Shown here: piece after piece, positions 31,183 through 44,973 of the stretch
Numbering within the stretch: the stretch's first letter is position 1
Layout: the number at the start of each line of letters is the position of its first letter
Assembly (NCBI GenBank): GCA_002104905.1
Contig: MCFE01000010.1
Location: 1 to 64,000, forward strand
Direction of reading: 5' to 3'
DNA length: 64,000 nucleotides
Source of the DNA: Basidiobolus meristosporus CBS 931.73
Taxonomy: Eukaryota; Basidiobolomycota; Basidiobolomycetes; Basidiobolales; Basidiobolaceae
The notes under the pieces: generated by a model
Databases searched by the model: none
The model's input: the letters and a program-made list of their open reading frames with translations, nothing else
Told to the model about the DNA's origin: nothing
Program-made: the position numbers and the translations under genes

Positions 31183-34023
31183 CTACGATAGGTTTGCTTC
31201 AAGGTGCTTCAGATGCTTTCTGACTTCATCGTATCTTTCTTGGTCCCCAAATGATTCATAGACTTGTGCCAGCGTCCTGTAAGTGCTCTCGTTCGCCACA
31301 ACCTTCCTTTCTAGCATCTCCTTAAAGATTTGCTCCACCAGTTGTGGATCTTTCTGCATTCGGCCAGCGCTAGCGATTACTAGATTGTAGTGGTATGGTT
31401 CAGGATGCGTTATACCGCTTAAAATCTCTTGGCATTTTGAAATATCGAATGGCTCCAAGAAGGCGTAGGCTTGTAAAAGTAGCTTATAAGTGTACCCGTT
31501 AGGCGTGACTTTCGAGGCTTGAAGATCTTTAAAGCATTCAGCAACTTTAACCTGGTCTCTTTGGTTGATGTAATAAGTCATCATGGTGTTGAAGGGAATT
31601 GGACTTAATTTACAGCCCGTGTCTTGAAGCATCTCTCGATAGTACTGATGTGCCGATGTGGAATTATGCATATTTAGTGATGTGTTGATTAGTGTGTTGT
31701 AGGTCAATTCGGTAGGTTGAATCTGGTAGTGTTTCATCTCTAAGTAAATATCGGCCATGGTGGAAAGATCAGCGCTATAGGCGATTTTGCTCCATAAAGC
31801 CCGGAAAAAATCATGAGTAAGACGAAGTCCCCGTATCCTCAACTCTTCATAGGCATCTAAAGCGATTTTAGAGGCGTCGGGGCTGTGCAAAAGAAATAGA
31901 TATTGTGCACACGCATTAGCACTAGGGTATTCGCCCATATTAACTATTGACTCATAGTATTCCTGTGCTTTAGGCAGATTCTTTCGGGAGGCGAATGCAC
32001 ATAGCAGTGAATTTGTAGGAAAGAGGCGTGCTTTGTTGCGTTCCTTTGGATCCTTGATGTTTTGATAGATGCTGTCAGAGATCTTGAGAATCTTCTCTGC
32101 GTCCTCTAGTCTATTTTCTATTCCAAGCCTCTCAATCAATTCGGAAAACGCTTGTGGAGTCAGTAAGACTTGGCTGTTAACTGCATCTTCGAGTAGAGAT
32201 TCTGCAACAGGTAGACCCTTTGATTCGCCACATTTTTCGATGATATTATGCGACAGCTTGGAGGACAATTCAGCTTTCTTAAGAGCATGTAGAACCCGCT
32301 CAGAAATTGAACTATGCTGACAAGAGAGTAGCTCCTGCTTCCACAGAGTTTTGACACCACTCGACTTGCTTCCGAATAATGCATCACCAATGCTTTGATA
32401 TAAATTATCAAGCCCTGTGCCATCGATGTACCTTGAGCTCTGACTGGCAAGCACTTCGATCTCCTTCAAAGACTCTGGATCTCTATTACTGGCAATAATA
32501 TATGAGGCAGCGATGTATCCATAAACATCAGCAGTGACGTGGGGGTCAGCGGTATGTTTGTAAGAGTCCACGACAACTGCAGAGATGTGATCATTCGGTC
32601 GTATCTCGTATTTCAGGAGTGTTTTGAGCGATTTCAGAACAAATTTAGAGTCGCTCTTTTGAGACTGTAACACGTAAGTTGCAAAATCCAGTGCCTCTCT
32701 ACGTGATTTAGATTCCTTCGATAAGAGCAGAATCAACGTCTCAAATGCCTCCACATTTCTTGAACTATCTTCAAATTCGAATAACGCCTCCATGCTTCTA
32801 CGGCAAAATTCCATTCTAGGCTTGAATCCTAGATCCTTCATCTCTTGGAGGACCTCGACCCAGAGCTGAACGTCCCTGTTTTTCAGTGATAGTTTTGCCA
32901 ACGTCTCCAGTACTGAATATCTTGAAGAAACAGACATCGCACGTTTATCTTTGTATATCTTCTTCGCATTGTCGAATCGCTCCGCATCACATGCACTTGA
33001 AAGCAGCACATTGTATGTGACCTCATTAGGGCGACCTACTTGTGCTTTCTTCAGTCTTGTAAACCATTCAAGTGCCTCATCGAATTTTCCGTTGTTTACC
33101 AAGTGGGTTATAATGGAATTGTATGTAAGCACATCAGGGATTATGTCATCTTCCAGCATCGTCCTTTCAAGGATTTTTTCTGCTCTATCAAACTCCCCAT
33201 TTTCCAAACAGCTAATGATTGCGATGCTGTAAACACTTTGCAAATTTCTCTGGTCGTTGAGGAAACTCCCCAGCTGAGATCGAAACTTTTCGAAGTACTT
33301 CATAGAACTTGAGAAATCTTTCGCTTCACTATAAAGCAATATCAACGATGCATAGGTCATGGCTGAGGGTTTCAAGTGAGGTAGGTCATTAATCTTGTGT
33401 AGTATCTCGGCACCTCGCTTGATATCGCCCTGATGTGCAAAATTTCGCAGTAAACCGTCATAGACACCCTGCTTGTAGGTGAAGTGCTTCTCAGTAGAAA
33501 TAAGAATCTCCCAGGCTGTGTTTAAATTATTCTCCTCTTTCCAGCTCGCTATTTTTTCCTCCGTTTCGGTTGACATGGCGCCTTTTTTTAAGTATCGCTT
33601 GATAACCTGTTGAAGGTCATTTTCACGTATACTTAACGCCTTGAGCAGTGAGGCCAGGGTTGCTTCACTTGGAACATATCCCAGTTGTGACATTTCTTGA
33701 AGAGTAGATAATGCTGGCTTCAGTGAGGTATACGACGGACGTAAATGGATTTGGCCATCAAGTAATATTTGGTATTCGTATCTCGAAAGCTTTTTTCCTT
33801 GGCTATGAATTCCTTCTACGCATTTCTCCAAACCCTTTAAATCCTTTTTTTGCTTGAACTTAAGTAACTGAGTCTCTAAGGGAGAACGCTTGTACATACT
33901 TCGACAAGGGATAATAATTGGTTTGGAGGGTAGTCTGGCCAGTTTACTGACGGGAACAGGAGAGCTTCGAATGTTCGACACTAGCGGGGCGACATGTTTG
34001 AGTCCTCTTAGAAAGCCGCTCAT
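31183..34023 (-). CDS. mitochondrial pentatricopeptide repeat protein
   Basis: 946 residues, single exon. The N-terminus is basic and lacks acidic residues for about 45 residues (RGLKHV, SKLARLPSKP, CRSMYKRSP), typical of a mitochondrial presequence. The body is helical repeats of about 35 residues; clear PPR units include PDVLTYNSIITHLVNNGKFD, PNEVTYNVLLSSACDAERFD, PTELTYNTLINTSLNMHNST and PNGYTYKLLLQAYAFLEPFD. Such proteins bind organellar RNA and control its processing, stability or translation; the target cannot be read from the sequence. Organisation is like the fungal Cya5/PPR group, but I do not assign an orthologue. Confidence 0.85.
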   Translation of the reverse strand: MSGFLRGLKHVAPLVSNIRSSPVPVSKLARLPSKPIIIPCRSMYKRSPLETQLLKFKQKKDLKGLEKCVEGIHSQGKKLSRYEYQILLDGQIHLRPSYTSLKPALSTLQEMSQLGYVPSEATLASLLKALSIRENDLQQVIKRYLKKGAMSTETEEKIASWKEENNLNTAWEILISTEKHFTYKQGVYDGLLRNFAHQGDIKRGAEILHKINDLPHLKPSAMTYASLILLYSEAKDFSSSMKYFEKFRSQLGSFLNDQRNLQSVYSIAIISCLENGEFDRAEKILERTMLEDDIIPDVLTYNSIITHLVNNGKFDEALEWFTRLKKAQVGRPNEVTYNVLLSSACDAERFDNAKKIYKDKRAMSVSSRYSVLETLAKLSLKNRDVQLWVEVLQEMKDLGFKPRMEFCRRSMEALFEFEDSSRNVEAFETLILLLSKESKSRREALDFATYVLQSQKSDSKFVLKSLKTLLKYEIRPNDHISAVVVDSYKHTADPHVTADVYGYIAASYIIASNRDPESLKEIEVLASQSSRYIDGTGLDNLYQSIGDALFGSKSSGVKTLWKQELLSCQHSSISERVLHALKKAELSSKLSHNIIEKCGESKGLPVAESLLEDAVNSQVLLTPQAFSELIERLGIENRLEDAEKILKISDSIYQNIKDPKERNKARLFPTNSLLCAFASRKNLPKAQEYYESIVNMGEYPSANACAQYLFLLHSPDASKIALDAYEELRIRGLRLTHDFFRALWSKIAYSADLSTMADIYLEMKHYQIQPTELTYNTLINTSLNMHNSTSAHQYYREMLQDTGCKLSPIPFNTMMTYYINQRDQVKVAECFKDLQASKVTPNGYTYKLLLQAYAFLEPFDISKCQEILSGITHPEPYHYNLVIASAGRMQKDPQLVEQIFKEMLERKVVANESTYRTLAQVYESFGDQERYDEVRKHLKHLEANLS

Positions 34024-34500
34024 CGGAGAATGGCTTTTCGGAAATATCTGGAGAAATATATACAGAGAAAGTATATGCTAGTGTTATTAAAGCCTCGAAC
34101 ACCTTGATACTTCAACAATAGGGATTTCTCGAATCTGTAGGTTCACCATATTGGCTCATCAGAAACGAAATAAATTTTCCATTGAGATCTCCACAAATCT
34201 GCCAAAAATCAGACAAGCTTCCCCAGGCTTTTACGATATTGATAAAAGCTTAATCAAATCTGCAGCCGCAATGCGCACAATATATGCTAAGCCCGAAGAA
34301 ATTCACAACAAGCATGAATGTCTTGCAATGTAAAAGACCACATTTTATAAATTTTCTTGATGGTAATAAGAAAGATGCTAGACTTGTTATCCGAAGAAAG
34401 TCGAATGTGAATTTGTGATGACATAGGATTACAAAGAAAAAAGAATGAAGGGTGGAGAGTTTTTTCTTGTTCTAAAATATTCAAAAATAAAGTGTTGCAC
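34024..34500. other. intergenic; PPR promoter and bL12m 3' end
   Basis: 477 bases. A plus-strand frame of about 75 codons (34110-34333) stays open but has no ATG near its start and no recognisable motif, so I do not call it a gene. AATAAA-type signals for bL12m can be seen on the minus strand near 34480. Confidence 0.4.
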
Positions 34501-35303
34501 TCATTCCATGACAATGGTAGCACCAAGAGCCTCTAAGGTCTTCTTAAGAGCTTCAGCTTCCTCCTTGGGGACGTTTTCTTTGATGACCTTGGGTGCGCTC
34601 TCTACGAACTTCTTGGCCTATAATTGATCAAAAGTCAAACACTGTCTATGCTTGCGCGCTGCACGGAAACTAATTACCTCAACCAAGTTGCATCCAGGAA
34701 TGATACCCTTGATTTCACGAATAATCTTAGCCTTGGAGGCAGCGTCGAACTTGTCGAGCTTGACGTTGAACATGGTCTTCTCAGGAGCCTTCTCCTCCTA
34801 TAGACAAGCAAGACGTTCAATATATATGTGGCAAAATCTTGGGTGATAAAATGTTACCTCAGCAGGAGCGGCACCAGCAGGGGCAGCGGCGGCGGCAACT
34901 TGCATAACAGGAGCAGCGATGTCTTGAATGTTGAGCTTCTCCTTCAACAACTTGACCAAGTCAGCGGTTTCCAGCAAAGTCAAACCAGAGATTTCATCCA
35001 CAATTTTGGTGATCTTGGGGCTAACATCCTTGCTTTCTCCGGGAGTGGGAGCGGCCTCGGTAGAGTAGGAGTGGCGGCTGACCAAAACTGAGGAGACAGT
35101 GCTACGTGAAGCTTGTCTATTCGCCTGGAGTTAGAAAAGCCACGAACCAACCTGAACTCACTGCTCTACAAAACTTACCTAACAAAAGCTTGACGAGTGA
35201 TAGTGCGGAGAGCAACGCGGGTTTGAAGTGCAAAAGCCTACAATACACTTTTTTTAGCTTATCAAAGGAGTTAGAGAAGGTATTAGAAGAGCAGGTTTAC
35301 CAT
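34501..35303 (-). CDS. mitochondrial ribosomal protein bL12m
   Basis: Five exons: 35303-35301, 35237-35179, 35116-34858, 34797-34678 and 34617-34501; 185 residues. The first coding exon is just the ATG, directly followed by a 63-nt intron. An Arg-rich presequence ([20 protein letters not shown]) targets mitochondria. Then come the dimerising N-terminal domain ([20 protein letters not shown]), an Ala/Pro hinge and the L7/L12 C-terminal domain with the factor-binding helix [17 protein letters not shown] and the ending [13 protein letters not shown]. bL12m forms the ribosomal stalk that recruits elongation factors to the mitoribosome. Confidence 0.92.
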
Positions 35304-35794
35304 TTCGACAGTAGAGTACTCGGTTGAGAAGTCAAGCAGGTATCTTTATGGTGAAGTCCGTTCAAATGATTTCTTGGTTTCGAGAAAATTGTTCAAAATT
35401 TTCCACACGTGATACAAGAATATTTTGTGGTGGTGAATTCGAATTTTGGTGGGATTTCGTGAAATTTAACGGCGAATTCCCATATTATGGGGGTTTCGAT
35501 CAGTGACTACCAACCAGAATGGGACTTACTCAAGAGTGGATGGAGTAATAAGAGGGGGGTACTCAAAATATCCTCTGAGCCAATTGATAATTAGGGCATT
35601 TCATAGATGTACGATTGTTTTCATTGGAATAGTGCTGTTTGCCGTAAATGCGAGTAATATTTTGCAGATTTCAATGGTCCGCTATTACGAACGACTTGAT
35701 GGAAAAACCAAACCAACATTTACTGTAGATTAAACCAGTGCTACATAATTTACTTGTAACAAACGCGGACATCTTTCTATAACGTACCCTCAGT
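35304..35794. promoter_or_regulatory. divergent promoter bL12m/NOT3
   Basis: 490 bases between the divergent bL12m and NOT3/5-like genes. Several short open frames have no protein-like character. No clear TATA box. Confidence 0.4.
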
Positions 35795-38688
35795 ATGGCC
35801 AGTCGGAAATTACAAGGTAACGTAGCCTTAAGTAGCTTTGTACCCTTCAGTTAACACATCGTCTAAATTCCAAAACACCGCGTAATCCATCACTACGACT
35901 TAAAGTTGAAATCGATCGAGTGTTAAAAAAAGTGACCGAAGGGGTTGAGACCTTCGAAGAGATTTATGATAAAATCCAGACGTCAAGTAACAATAACCAG
36001 AAAGAGAAATTAGAGCAAGACTTAAAGAAAGAGATAAAGAAACTCCAAAGACATCGAGATCAGATTAAAAGTTGGATCTCTTCCAATGAAATTAAAGACA
36101 AACGTGTATTACTGGAGAATAGAAAACTGATAGAGCAGGTAGGCAAATCGAATACCTTTTGTCACAAGAAATTGCACAAACACGTCTTTTCAAATATATA
36201 GCAAATGGAGAAGTTCAAGGCCTGTGAAAAAGAGATGAAAACGAAAGCTTACTCCAAAGAAGGTTTAAGCCAGTCCGCTCGTTTAGATCCAGTAGAGCGT
36301 AAAAAGATGGAGACTTGCCAATGGGTGATATCCACAGTCGATCAGCTCAACGAAAAGATAGAGCGACTCGGCGCAGAGGAAGAAATCCTAGAAGCTGCCA
36401 TGAAGAAGGGTAAAAAGGATTCTTCCAAGATGGAGAGATTAGGCCAAGTCGGATATATAATAGAAAGAAACAAGTACCACGTGAATCGCCTAGAGCTGAT
36501 TCTCCGTCTGCTGGAAAACGGAAGAATGGACCCAGAAAAGGTAAGAATACCAGCAACTGCAGCTCATTAATGTTGTATTGACATAGTGCATTCGATAGGT
36601 TGAAGATATTCAAGAAACAATGAATTATTACCTAGAGGCTCATGAAGTATGTATATACCGCATAAAGTAACAAATGCTGGTTCTGCTAAACAATGGAAAA
36701 TCACGAAAGGAATCTGATTTCGAAGAAGACGAATATGTATATGAAGACCTTAACTTGGAAGAAGAGGAGGAGCTTTTCCAAATCGGCAACGAGGAGCCAC
36801 AAAGCAGCCATGGCTCAGTGTATGAAGGTATTTGTCAGTTTCATCTTGGTTTAACATATCTTTCTCTTAACGCATATATCGACACCCAGATTCTCGTAGT
36901 CAAAAAGAGGTTTGTAGAGTAATAGTGGTATGTAGCGAATCTATCCAAATTAAGTGTGTGTGGTATTTTATGATGAAAAGGAAGAGAAACGAAGCAAAGA
37001 CGAAGAGGTACAGTTATCATATTGATCGCCACAGTTGCATATCTTATTTCCCCACTGTTTCTAAATCCACCTGATTCTGGTATGTAGACACCATCATCAT
37101 CGTCGTCGCCTAAATCTTCGACAATCAAAGCCATTGTCTCGAATGCTAGAAGTCCGTATATGCTCTTCAATTAAGTTATTGCAGATCTTTGCTAATACTC
37201 CCTCGTAGAAATTACCATCTCAACCTCCAAAGACAACACTCCTGATAACAGTGCGTGCCGGATAGAATATGTAATTGGCCTGATTTGGTTTTTAATTTTC
37301 CATATCATTTCTATTTTCCAGCTGCTCCCACAACACCTATATCACCAAGTGGTAACAAGCCTTCGGCCGCATCGATACTGGTCAAGTCCATCAATTCCAA
37401 GACCCCTGCCACTCCTGCGTTGACCCATCCGTCCTACTCCTCTGCCGTTGGCATTCACTCTTCCCCAACCGCTAGCATCATCTCGAATGACAAGTCAGAA
37501 GGGCACACTAGCCCTAAAGGTGCTCTATATGTAAATATCTTGAGATATTTATATCAAATGTTAACCACAAATTATAGAGGATGGCCTCAAAACTTCCGAG
37601 GAGGTTGGCAATACGAAAGCTGAAGCTCAACAGGAACCTCAACCGCCAGAATCAGTAAATATGCCTGTGTCGAATTTATTGAGAAAGTTGTACTCTAATA
37701 CACATCTGCAGACTCCTTCCTCGGCACTTTCCGAAGTAACTAAAGCCGTAGAGGGTCTCAAAGATATCCCCCAAACTACACTCGGTAGCTCTGCTGCTGG
37801 CCTTGAAAAAGTAACACGCGATTTGATTGCATAAGTGAATACCAACCTCTAACCATTGCCATCTCAGTCAAATGTAGATACTGAAGTTACGCAAGAAAAT
37901 CCGCATCCAGAAGTAGAAAACCGAGTCCCCCCTGTTCTTGTGGATTTGGTTCCATCATTAGACTCCATCAAAGACAAAGGTATACCGTTTCTGCGGGTAG
38001 CTTTATTGTGCGCAAGATTTCTAAAATGTTTCCAACAAAGTCGAAGGTGGCAACTATCCTGAAGACCAAGATATGCTCGAAACTAGTTTCCTTTGCATGC
38101 CTGATAGCGCTGATTTAGAAAAGTATGCAACATATCTCTAAGGAAGGCTACGTAAATTCTTGCTAATTTTGAACCATTGCTTCTCTATTTCCCCCAACTC
38201 AAGACCCAAGTTCTACACTCCCAAAACTCCCGCATCTACACCCAGCTACTATCCTCAAAGCATAATGCCAGTCCTGAACAACCCTGCCTTTTACGAAAGA
38301 TTCGATTTGGACACTTTGTTCTTCATCTTTTATTATCAGCAGGGAACCTACCAGCAGTATGGTGACATTACGTAGTTTATTCCAAATTGACACCACGCTG
38401 AAGCATACACTCTAGATACCTAGCGGCGAGAGAGCTCAAGAAACAGTCTTGGCGGTTCCATAAGAAGTATCTGACATGGTTTCAGCGCCATGAAGAGCCC
38501 AAAGCCATTACGGAAGATTACGAACAGGGGACGTATATTTACTTCGACTACGAGGGAGCTTGGTGCCAGCGTAAGAAAACTGAGTTTAGGTAAGCTCCAT
38601 GGTATATCCAGGCTGCATGTGGCGTGTTGCTCACCGTACTCTACAGATTTGAATACCGGTATCTGGAAGACGCTGAGCTCCTATAGTT
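35795..38688 (+). CDS. NOT3: CCR4-NOT complex subunit NOT3/NOT5
   Basis: Thirteen exons: 35795-35816, 35906-36138, 36202-36540, 36599-36646, 36710-36827, 37209-37250, 37322-37519, 37578-37810, 37868-37979, 38041-38122, 38204-38356, 38416-38589 and 38649-38688; 597 residues. The N-terminal coiled-coil Not3 domain begins [20 protein letters not shown] and includes [19 protein letters not shown] Pro/Ser/Thr linker follows. The C-terminal NOT2/3/5 box has [18 protein letters not shown] and [18 protein letters not shown] and ends with [15 protein letters not shown]4-NOT shortens poly(A) tails and links codon optimality to mRNA decay. Fungi often have NOT3 and NOT5 paralogues; I cannot tell which this is. 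Confidence 0.9.
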
Positions 38689-38965
38689 CGTGTCAACACA
38701 TTGTCTAAATATCCAAACCATAGTATACTTAATCGTTTCTACTGCCTTCCTCCTACCACCCTATGGTGCACATTTATTACCTCTTTTGACGCAATAAATT
38801 CATAGGTGTGCATACACTTGTAACTTAGTTCATTCCATATAGTGATCGTGTGGGCAAGCCGAATAATAGGAACGAACAAATGTGATGTTCAAGCTAATAT
38901 TACGTTCATATATTTTATTGGAAAGCTCAATGTGTAAGAACTGCTCCGCAAACATCGTACTACAT

Positions 38966-39431
38966 TTAAGCAGTCTTGGTGGCGGTGGCCTTCTTTCCGT
39001 CACGGTCGAATCTGAATCTGGGAGGGGGGGTTCTGATTCTACGACCGACGGTGGAGCGGACACGGACGATGTGTTGATGAATAGCGCAGGAGATGCAGTA
39101 GTGCAACTTGACATACAACTTGGGGAGAGCGTATTCAGCATAGACGGAAGCTTCCTTAAGATCACGGACAGCAGCAGATTCGACCATGTTACGGATGGTG
39201 AAACGCTTGATAGCCTTATCCTTGGGAACGCAACGAGCGCAGTTGACACAACGGACGGGCTTGACGTGACCGCGTCCACTCTTGTTACGTCCGTGATTTC
39301 TTCTCTTTGTGGTCTACAGAAGAAGAGTACATGAGTGACTGTATGGAATACAACTCTGGCTTGATCTATTCAACGCGTTGAATACATCCACCAACGATTC
39401 GCAACGAATTCGGCTAGAGAAAACCTACCAT
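38966..39431 (-). CDS. RPS26: 40S ribosomal protein eS26
   Basis: Two coding exons: 39431-39429 (only the ATG) and 39313-38966, separated by a 115-nt intron starting GTAGGT; 116 residues. The joined start reads [20 protein letters not shown], and the zinc-binding motifs CVNCARC and [19 protein letters not shown] and [10 protein letters not shown] match eS26 throughout. eS26 lies at the mRNA exit channel of the small subunit and contacts bases upstream of the start codon. Confidence 0.96.
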
Positions 39432-40028
39432 GATCGCAGATTACACAAAGTATGAATGAGTAAAAAAGAAGGACCTCCGACCCGTCGGTGGTAATTTTTA
39501 TTCTCAGATCCCCGAGAAAATTCTTTTTTTTCTCCAACTGAAGCATTCTCTTCATCAAATGTGATGCAGGATTTTTTTTTAGATCAAGGCCCTGATCAAG
39601 TTAACCACGATATCTGGGAAAGTTGGTCAAGTTATGCGACGGGTTAACGCGGGTGATCTCAGATCTGCCTCTACAGTGATTCAATGCTGTGATCATCAAA
39701 TATGTGGGGAGGGAGACGCAAGGCTGGTCAATATCGTGGGGAGAGGGGAATCACGCCTTTCCATGCACCAAGTAAATTAGGGATGTTACAAGCCTGATGC
39801 TTTCATTGGGGCAAAAGATCAAAGTCATCTCCTTGATGTAAAAAATATCGCATTTCCCTGGGAAGTAGTGCGATAATTTTACCCCAGCAACAAACGAGAT
39901 TTGTTGTGGAGCGGGGCCCCCAAAGGTGTTCACTATTCCTACAACCAAAGATTAATTTTTCGAGCTTATTGTTGTAGGTTGAAACCCAGTTTGGGAAAGA
40001 AAGAGACTTGACTTAACATTCACCTAAA
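39432..40028. promoter_or_regulatory. divergent promoter eS26/NDUFS8
   Basis: 597 bases between divergent eS26 and complex I genes. Contains poly-T runs (near 39526 and 39573). No gene is seen. Confidence 0.4.
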
Positions 40029-40884
40029 ATGAATTCTCTCAGAGTACTTTCTAGAGCATCCAACCCAAAACTCACCACAGCTTGTAAGTATTTCCTTCTC
40101 TGCTAAGCTCGATCCGCAAACGTTCGTCATCCGGTTTTCATTTTGGAATGGCCTTTTATTGCAAATCTAGTGGCGGTTTATTCATATTTTCTCGCATATA
40201 TAGTACTGAATCGTGGTGTGTTGACTCCCGTTGGTTCTCAATTCGCTCGTTATTCCGCCTCTACTAATGTACAAACCGATAAACCCAGCGATGGTAACTT
40301 TGGCTCCACTTATGCTGACTATAAAAAGAATGTGAATATTTGGGATTACTCTGCCCAACATCTGTTCCTCACTGAACTTTTCCGTGGTGCCTGGGTTGTT
40401 TTGGAGAACTTCTTCCGCCCCCCTTATACTATCTTCTATCCCCACGAAAAGGGTCCCCTTTCTCCTAGATTCCGTGGTGAGCACGTTTTGAGACGCTATC
40501 CTTCAGGTAACCTATTTCGTCTCTTCAAGCCTCACTGCTCCTTCTGACTGATTGGATTCATTCCCTCCAGGCGAGGAACGTTGCATCGCTTGCAAACTCT
40601 GTGAAGCCATTTGTCCAGCTCAAGCCATCACCATTGAAGCCGAGCCTCGTGAAGACGGTAGCCGTCGTACTACCCGCTACGATATTGACATGACCAAGTG
40701 CATCTATTGCGGCTTTTGTCAAGAGGCTTGTCCAGTGGATGCCATCGTTGAAGGCCCCAACTTCGAATACACCACTGAGACTCACGAAGAATTATTGTAC
40801 AACAAGGAGAAACTACTTGCTAACGGCGATAAATGGGAGACTGAGATTGCAGCCAACTTGAAGGCTGAGCATCTCTACCGTTAA
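40029..40884 (+). CDS. NDUFS8: complex I iron-sulfur subunit NDUFS8 (TYKY)
   Basis: Three exons: 40029-40083, 40204-40506 and 40571-40884; 223 residues. A basic presequence ([15 protein letters not shown]) targets mitochondria. The ferredoxin part carries two 4Fe-4S motifs, [12 protein letters not shown] and [12 protein letters not shown], which hold clusters N6a and N6b between the flavin arm and the quinone site. [17 protein letters not shown] and the ending LYR are also diagnostic. The presence of a nuclear complex I subunit excludes a Saccharomyces-type budding yeast. Confidence 0.96.
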
Positions 40885-41290
40885 GAGCAAATCATTAAAT
40901 GATAAGCCAAGTCAATATGATTCGAGTTAACATTTTTTGAATTTGTATACACCATTGAAACTATCTCTTAAACATCTCAACAACAGATACACTCACCCTC
41001 CCCTCACCCCACCCCATTTCATTTCATCCCTTCCACGCCGCCTGTTTCTTCTGTTTTTTAATCCAGTAAAAGGAAGAGTCGCGCTAGCTGAGCAATTCAC
41101 ATTGATTCATAGATAACGTTTATTCTTTCTAACTGAGCAATTTGAACATAAATCATAGTGCGACAGTCCGTGCGATTGTCACATCATATCTTCGCAATAT
41201 GGTGTTTCTAAATAATCAAAACCAATGTATTCTACGCAGTGAAGACCAGAATCGAATCAAGCACTGCGAAAATCTCCTACTGTTTAATCT
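40885..41290. other. convergent intergenic spacer
   Basis: 406 bases between the 3' ends of NDUFS8 and the PKA regulatory gene; C-rich CCCTCACCCCACC near 41000. Nothing coding is seen. Confidence 0.45.
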
Positions 41291-42708
41291 CTATTCAACG
41301 TGACGGGAAATCACTTTATAGTTGGCGGTGTTTCTTCTGATGATCTCGACGACTGGCCCCAAAAGTCGAACGAACGCCTTCTTACCTAATGTCACAACCT
41401 TTAGGCGGCCGTGGGCAGTGATGGTGGCAGCACGGGGTTTATCGTTAAGTAGGGCAAGCTCTATGGACGATGGGTTAGCTTCGTTTCTAAAGGGAATTTG
41501 GTCTGAAGCTTACCTCCGAAATAATCTCCCTTTTTGAGAGTAGGGAAGACATCATCTGAATCGTCTTTGGTAACCTTGGCTTCGCCTGATTCGATAATGA
41601 AGAAATTCTCGCCTACATCCCCTTGGCGAATCACGACTTCGCCATCCTCGAAGTTAAGTGGCTCCAAGGCGTCAGCGATCTTGTATCTCTCGTACGGCTC
41701 TAAAGATACCAGGAGCGGTACTTCTTCCAAGAAGGATTCAAACATACGTCTTTTGCTGTTGGTTCGCTCCATAAGCATCCTACGGAATGTAACTCTGTCA
41801 AGTGCCCAAAGGACAGAGTCGGATGTAGCAACAATGGTTGCAGCACGAGGGGCGTTGTACATCAAAGCCAATTCACCAAAACTGCCTCCAGGAATATAGT
41901 CTGTGACTTTCTGAGGCTCGCCGCCATTTTTAGACACGAAACAATCGAATGAACCAGAATCCACGACGTAGAAGTAATCGCCGATTCCCCCCTGCTGGAT
42001 GATCACTTCTCCATTTTGGACCTTCTTTTCGCTCATGGCGTTGACAACGTCACGATACTGTTCCTCGTCGAGATTGCTGAACAAGAAGTTTTTGGCAATG
42101 GAGGATTCGATTCGTTGACGCTGCTCTGGTGTTTTTTCGATGACGATTTTTTCGTAGTCTGCGTCACCAGTAGGGGCCATGGATTCTGCGCTCACCGAAG
42201 TACGGCGTCCACGATCGCGTACAGGCGGCATTGGAGGTAGACTGCCTAGTTCATCTTCTAATTCGTCCTCCATATCAGAATGCACCGTGTGATGGAATGT
42301 CGTAGAACCAAAAGATTCTTGGCCACTAACGAAAGCTTCTTCATCACTCTCATCGAGCACTCGATCTATTTCAGTGGGTACGTTCAATTGGTCGCTACTT
42401 TCCTCAGCAAACTCGGTCATGTGGAGGCTCTGCGACACCTGTTGCCAGCCACTAGTTTGCATGGCTAGATACGTATAGTAAATAGAGCAAGTTAGGCTTC
42501 TTTTTCGACAGGACCTTGTTGTCGGTTATTTGCACAACTTACTTAAGGATAGGAGTTCAGCTCTTTGCTCCTGGAGCTTATGCTGGAAATAATCGGCGCA
42601 GAATTGATACAGATCCTTTGGCTGGGCCTGAACCACCTTCTCGTGCAGATTCTGAATTATGTCCGCGAAACCATGTGGGGTGAGATCAAGGTTATCGTTG
42701 GAAGACAT
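41291..42708 (-). CDS. BCY1: PKA regulatory subunit (classical)
   Basis: Three exons: 42708-42543, 42464-41514 and 41460-41291; 428 residues. The N-terminal RII-type dimerisation/docking helix pair (FADIIQNLHEKVVQAQPKDL) comes first. An acidic linker and the pseudosubstrate RRTSVS (about residue 145), with a phosphorylatable Ser as in type II subunits, follow. Two cAMP pockets have [16 protein letters not shown] and FGELALLNDKPRAATI, both with the phosphate-binding Arg. It inhibits the PKA catalytic subunit until cAMP binds. A 53-nt intron splits the second pocket right after YFG. A paralogue with a different N-terminus lies at 59936-61729. Confidence 0.94.
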
Positions 42709-43471
42709 GGATAGTGAAATCTATATACGATGCTACTGATATTGTGGTTAACAGAAAGGTTACGTGAATTGGTTTACTAGGAAACTAGGAGGTAGTAGAA
42801 AGCTGGTTTCTTTGAAAAATTTCCCTGGATAATGGTGTAAAAAGAAGACTCGAATGCACATCAATCACGCTCCTTCCACGATATTCTCAGGGATTTCATT
42901 GACCATTGGATGCTAGATTCAATTCAAGTCACGCTCAGTATTAACCAGTGGTCTTGTAGTAAAATATCGATAACCTCCACTAAATTGAACCGATCTCACT
43001 TGATGACGAAGATACCTGTGAGCAAAGCCACTATTTTATTCGCCAGTTTTGCTACCAGCATTGATTCTCTTCTAATTGGTGCATTTTCAATCTCTGCTCA
43101 TTGTTGACAACCTCAAGCATGGGTCATTGATTCGGCCACCACAATATCAATCCAATGGTTTCCCATGTTTTCCCCAATAATAGCCCAATCGTCTAATTGT
43201 GCAGTCTTTGGGTGTTTAGCAATTTCACGTGGTCCTTTCGTTTGTTAATCAACTTGATTAAACACGGGAGGGTGGCATTTCCCATTAGTCCCTGTGATGC
43301 AGTGGTATATGCGTTCAATTAATCACCCATTATTTATTGATCTTGATTTATATCACGTGATGTTAAATACGTCGGCCCTAAGGACCACTATGAATGTTGA
43401 TGGTACAAAGGAGTATTAGGACCAAGGTTATAGAAAAGGCTTAGTCCATCTAGAATCGTTCTGCTCTTAAC
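42709..43471. promoter_or_regulatory. divergent promoter PKA-R/ARP1
   Basis: 763 bases between divergent starts. It contains several CCAAT/ATTGG boxes (near 42901, 43075 and 43152) and a CACGTGA at 43362-43368. The longest open frame (42910-43107) has no recognisable protein character. Confidence 0.4.

Positions 43472-44973
<1,502 letters not shown>

Noticed and set aside
34110-34333. Plus-strand frame upstream of the PPR gene
   Set aside because: About 75 codons with no usable ATG and no family resemblance; it lies in the short spacer that must hold the PPR promoter and the bL12m 3' end.
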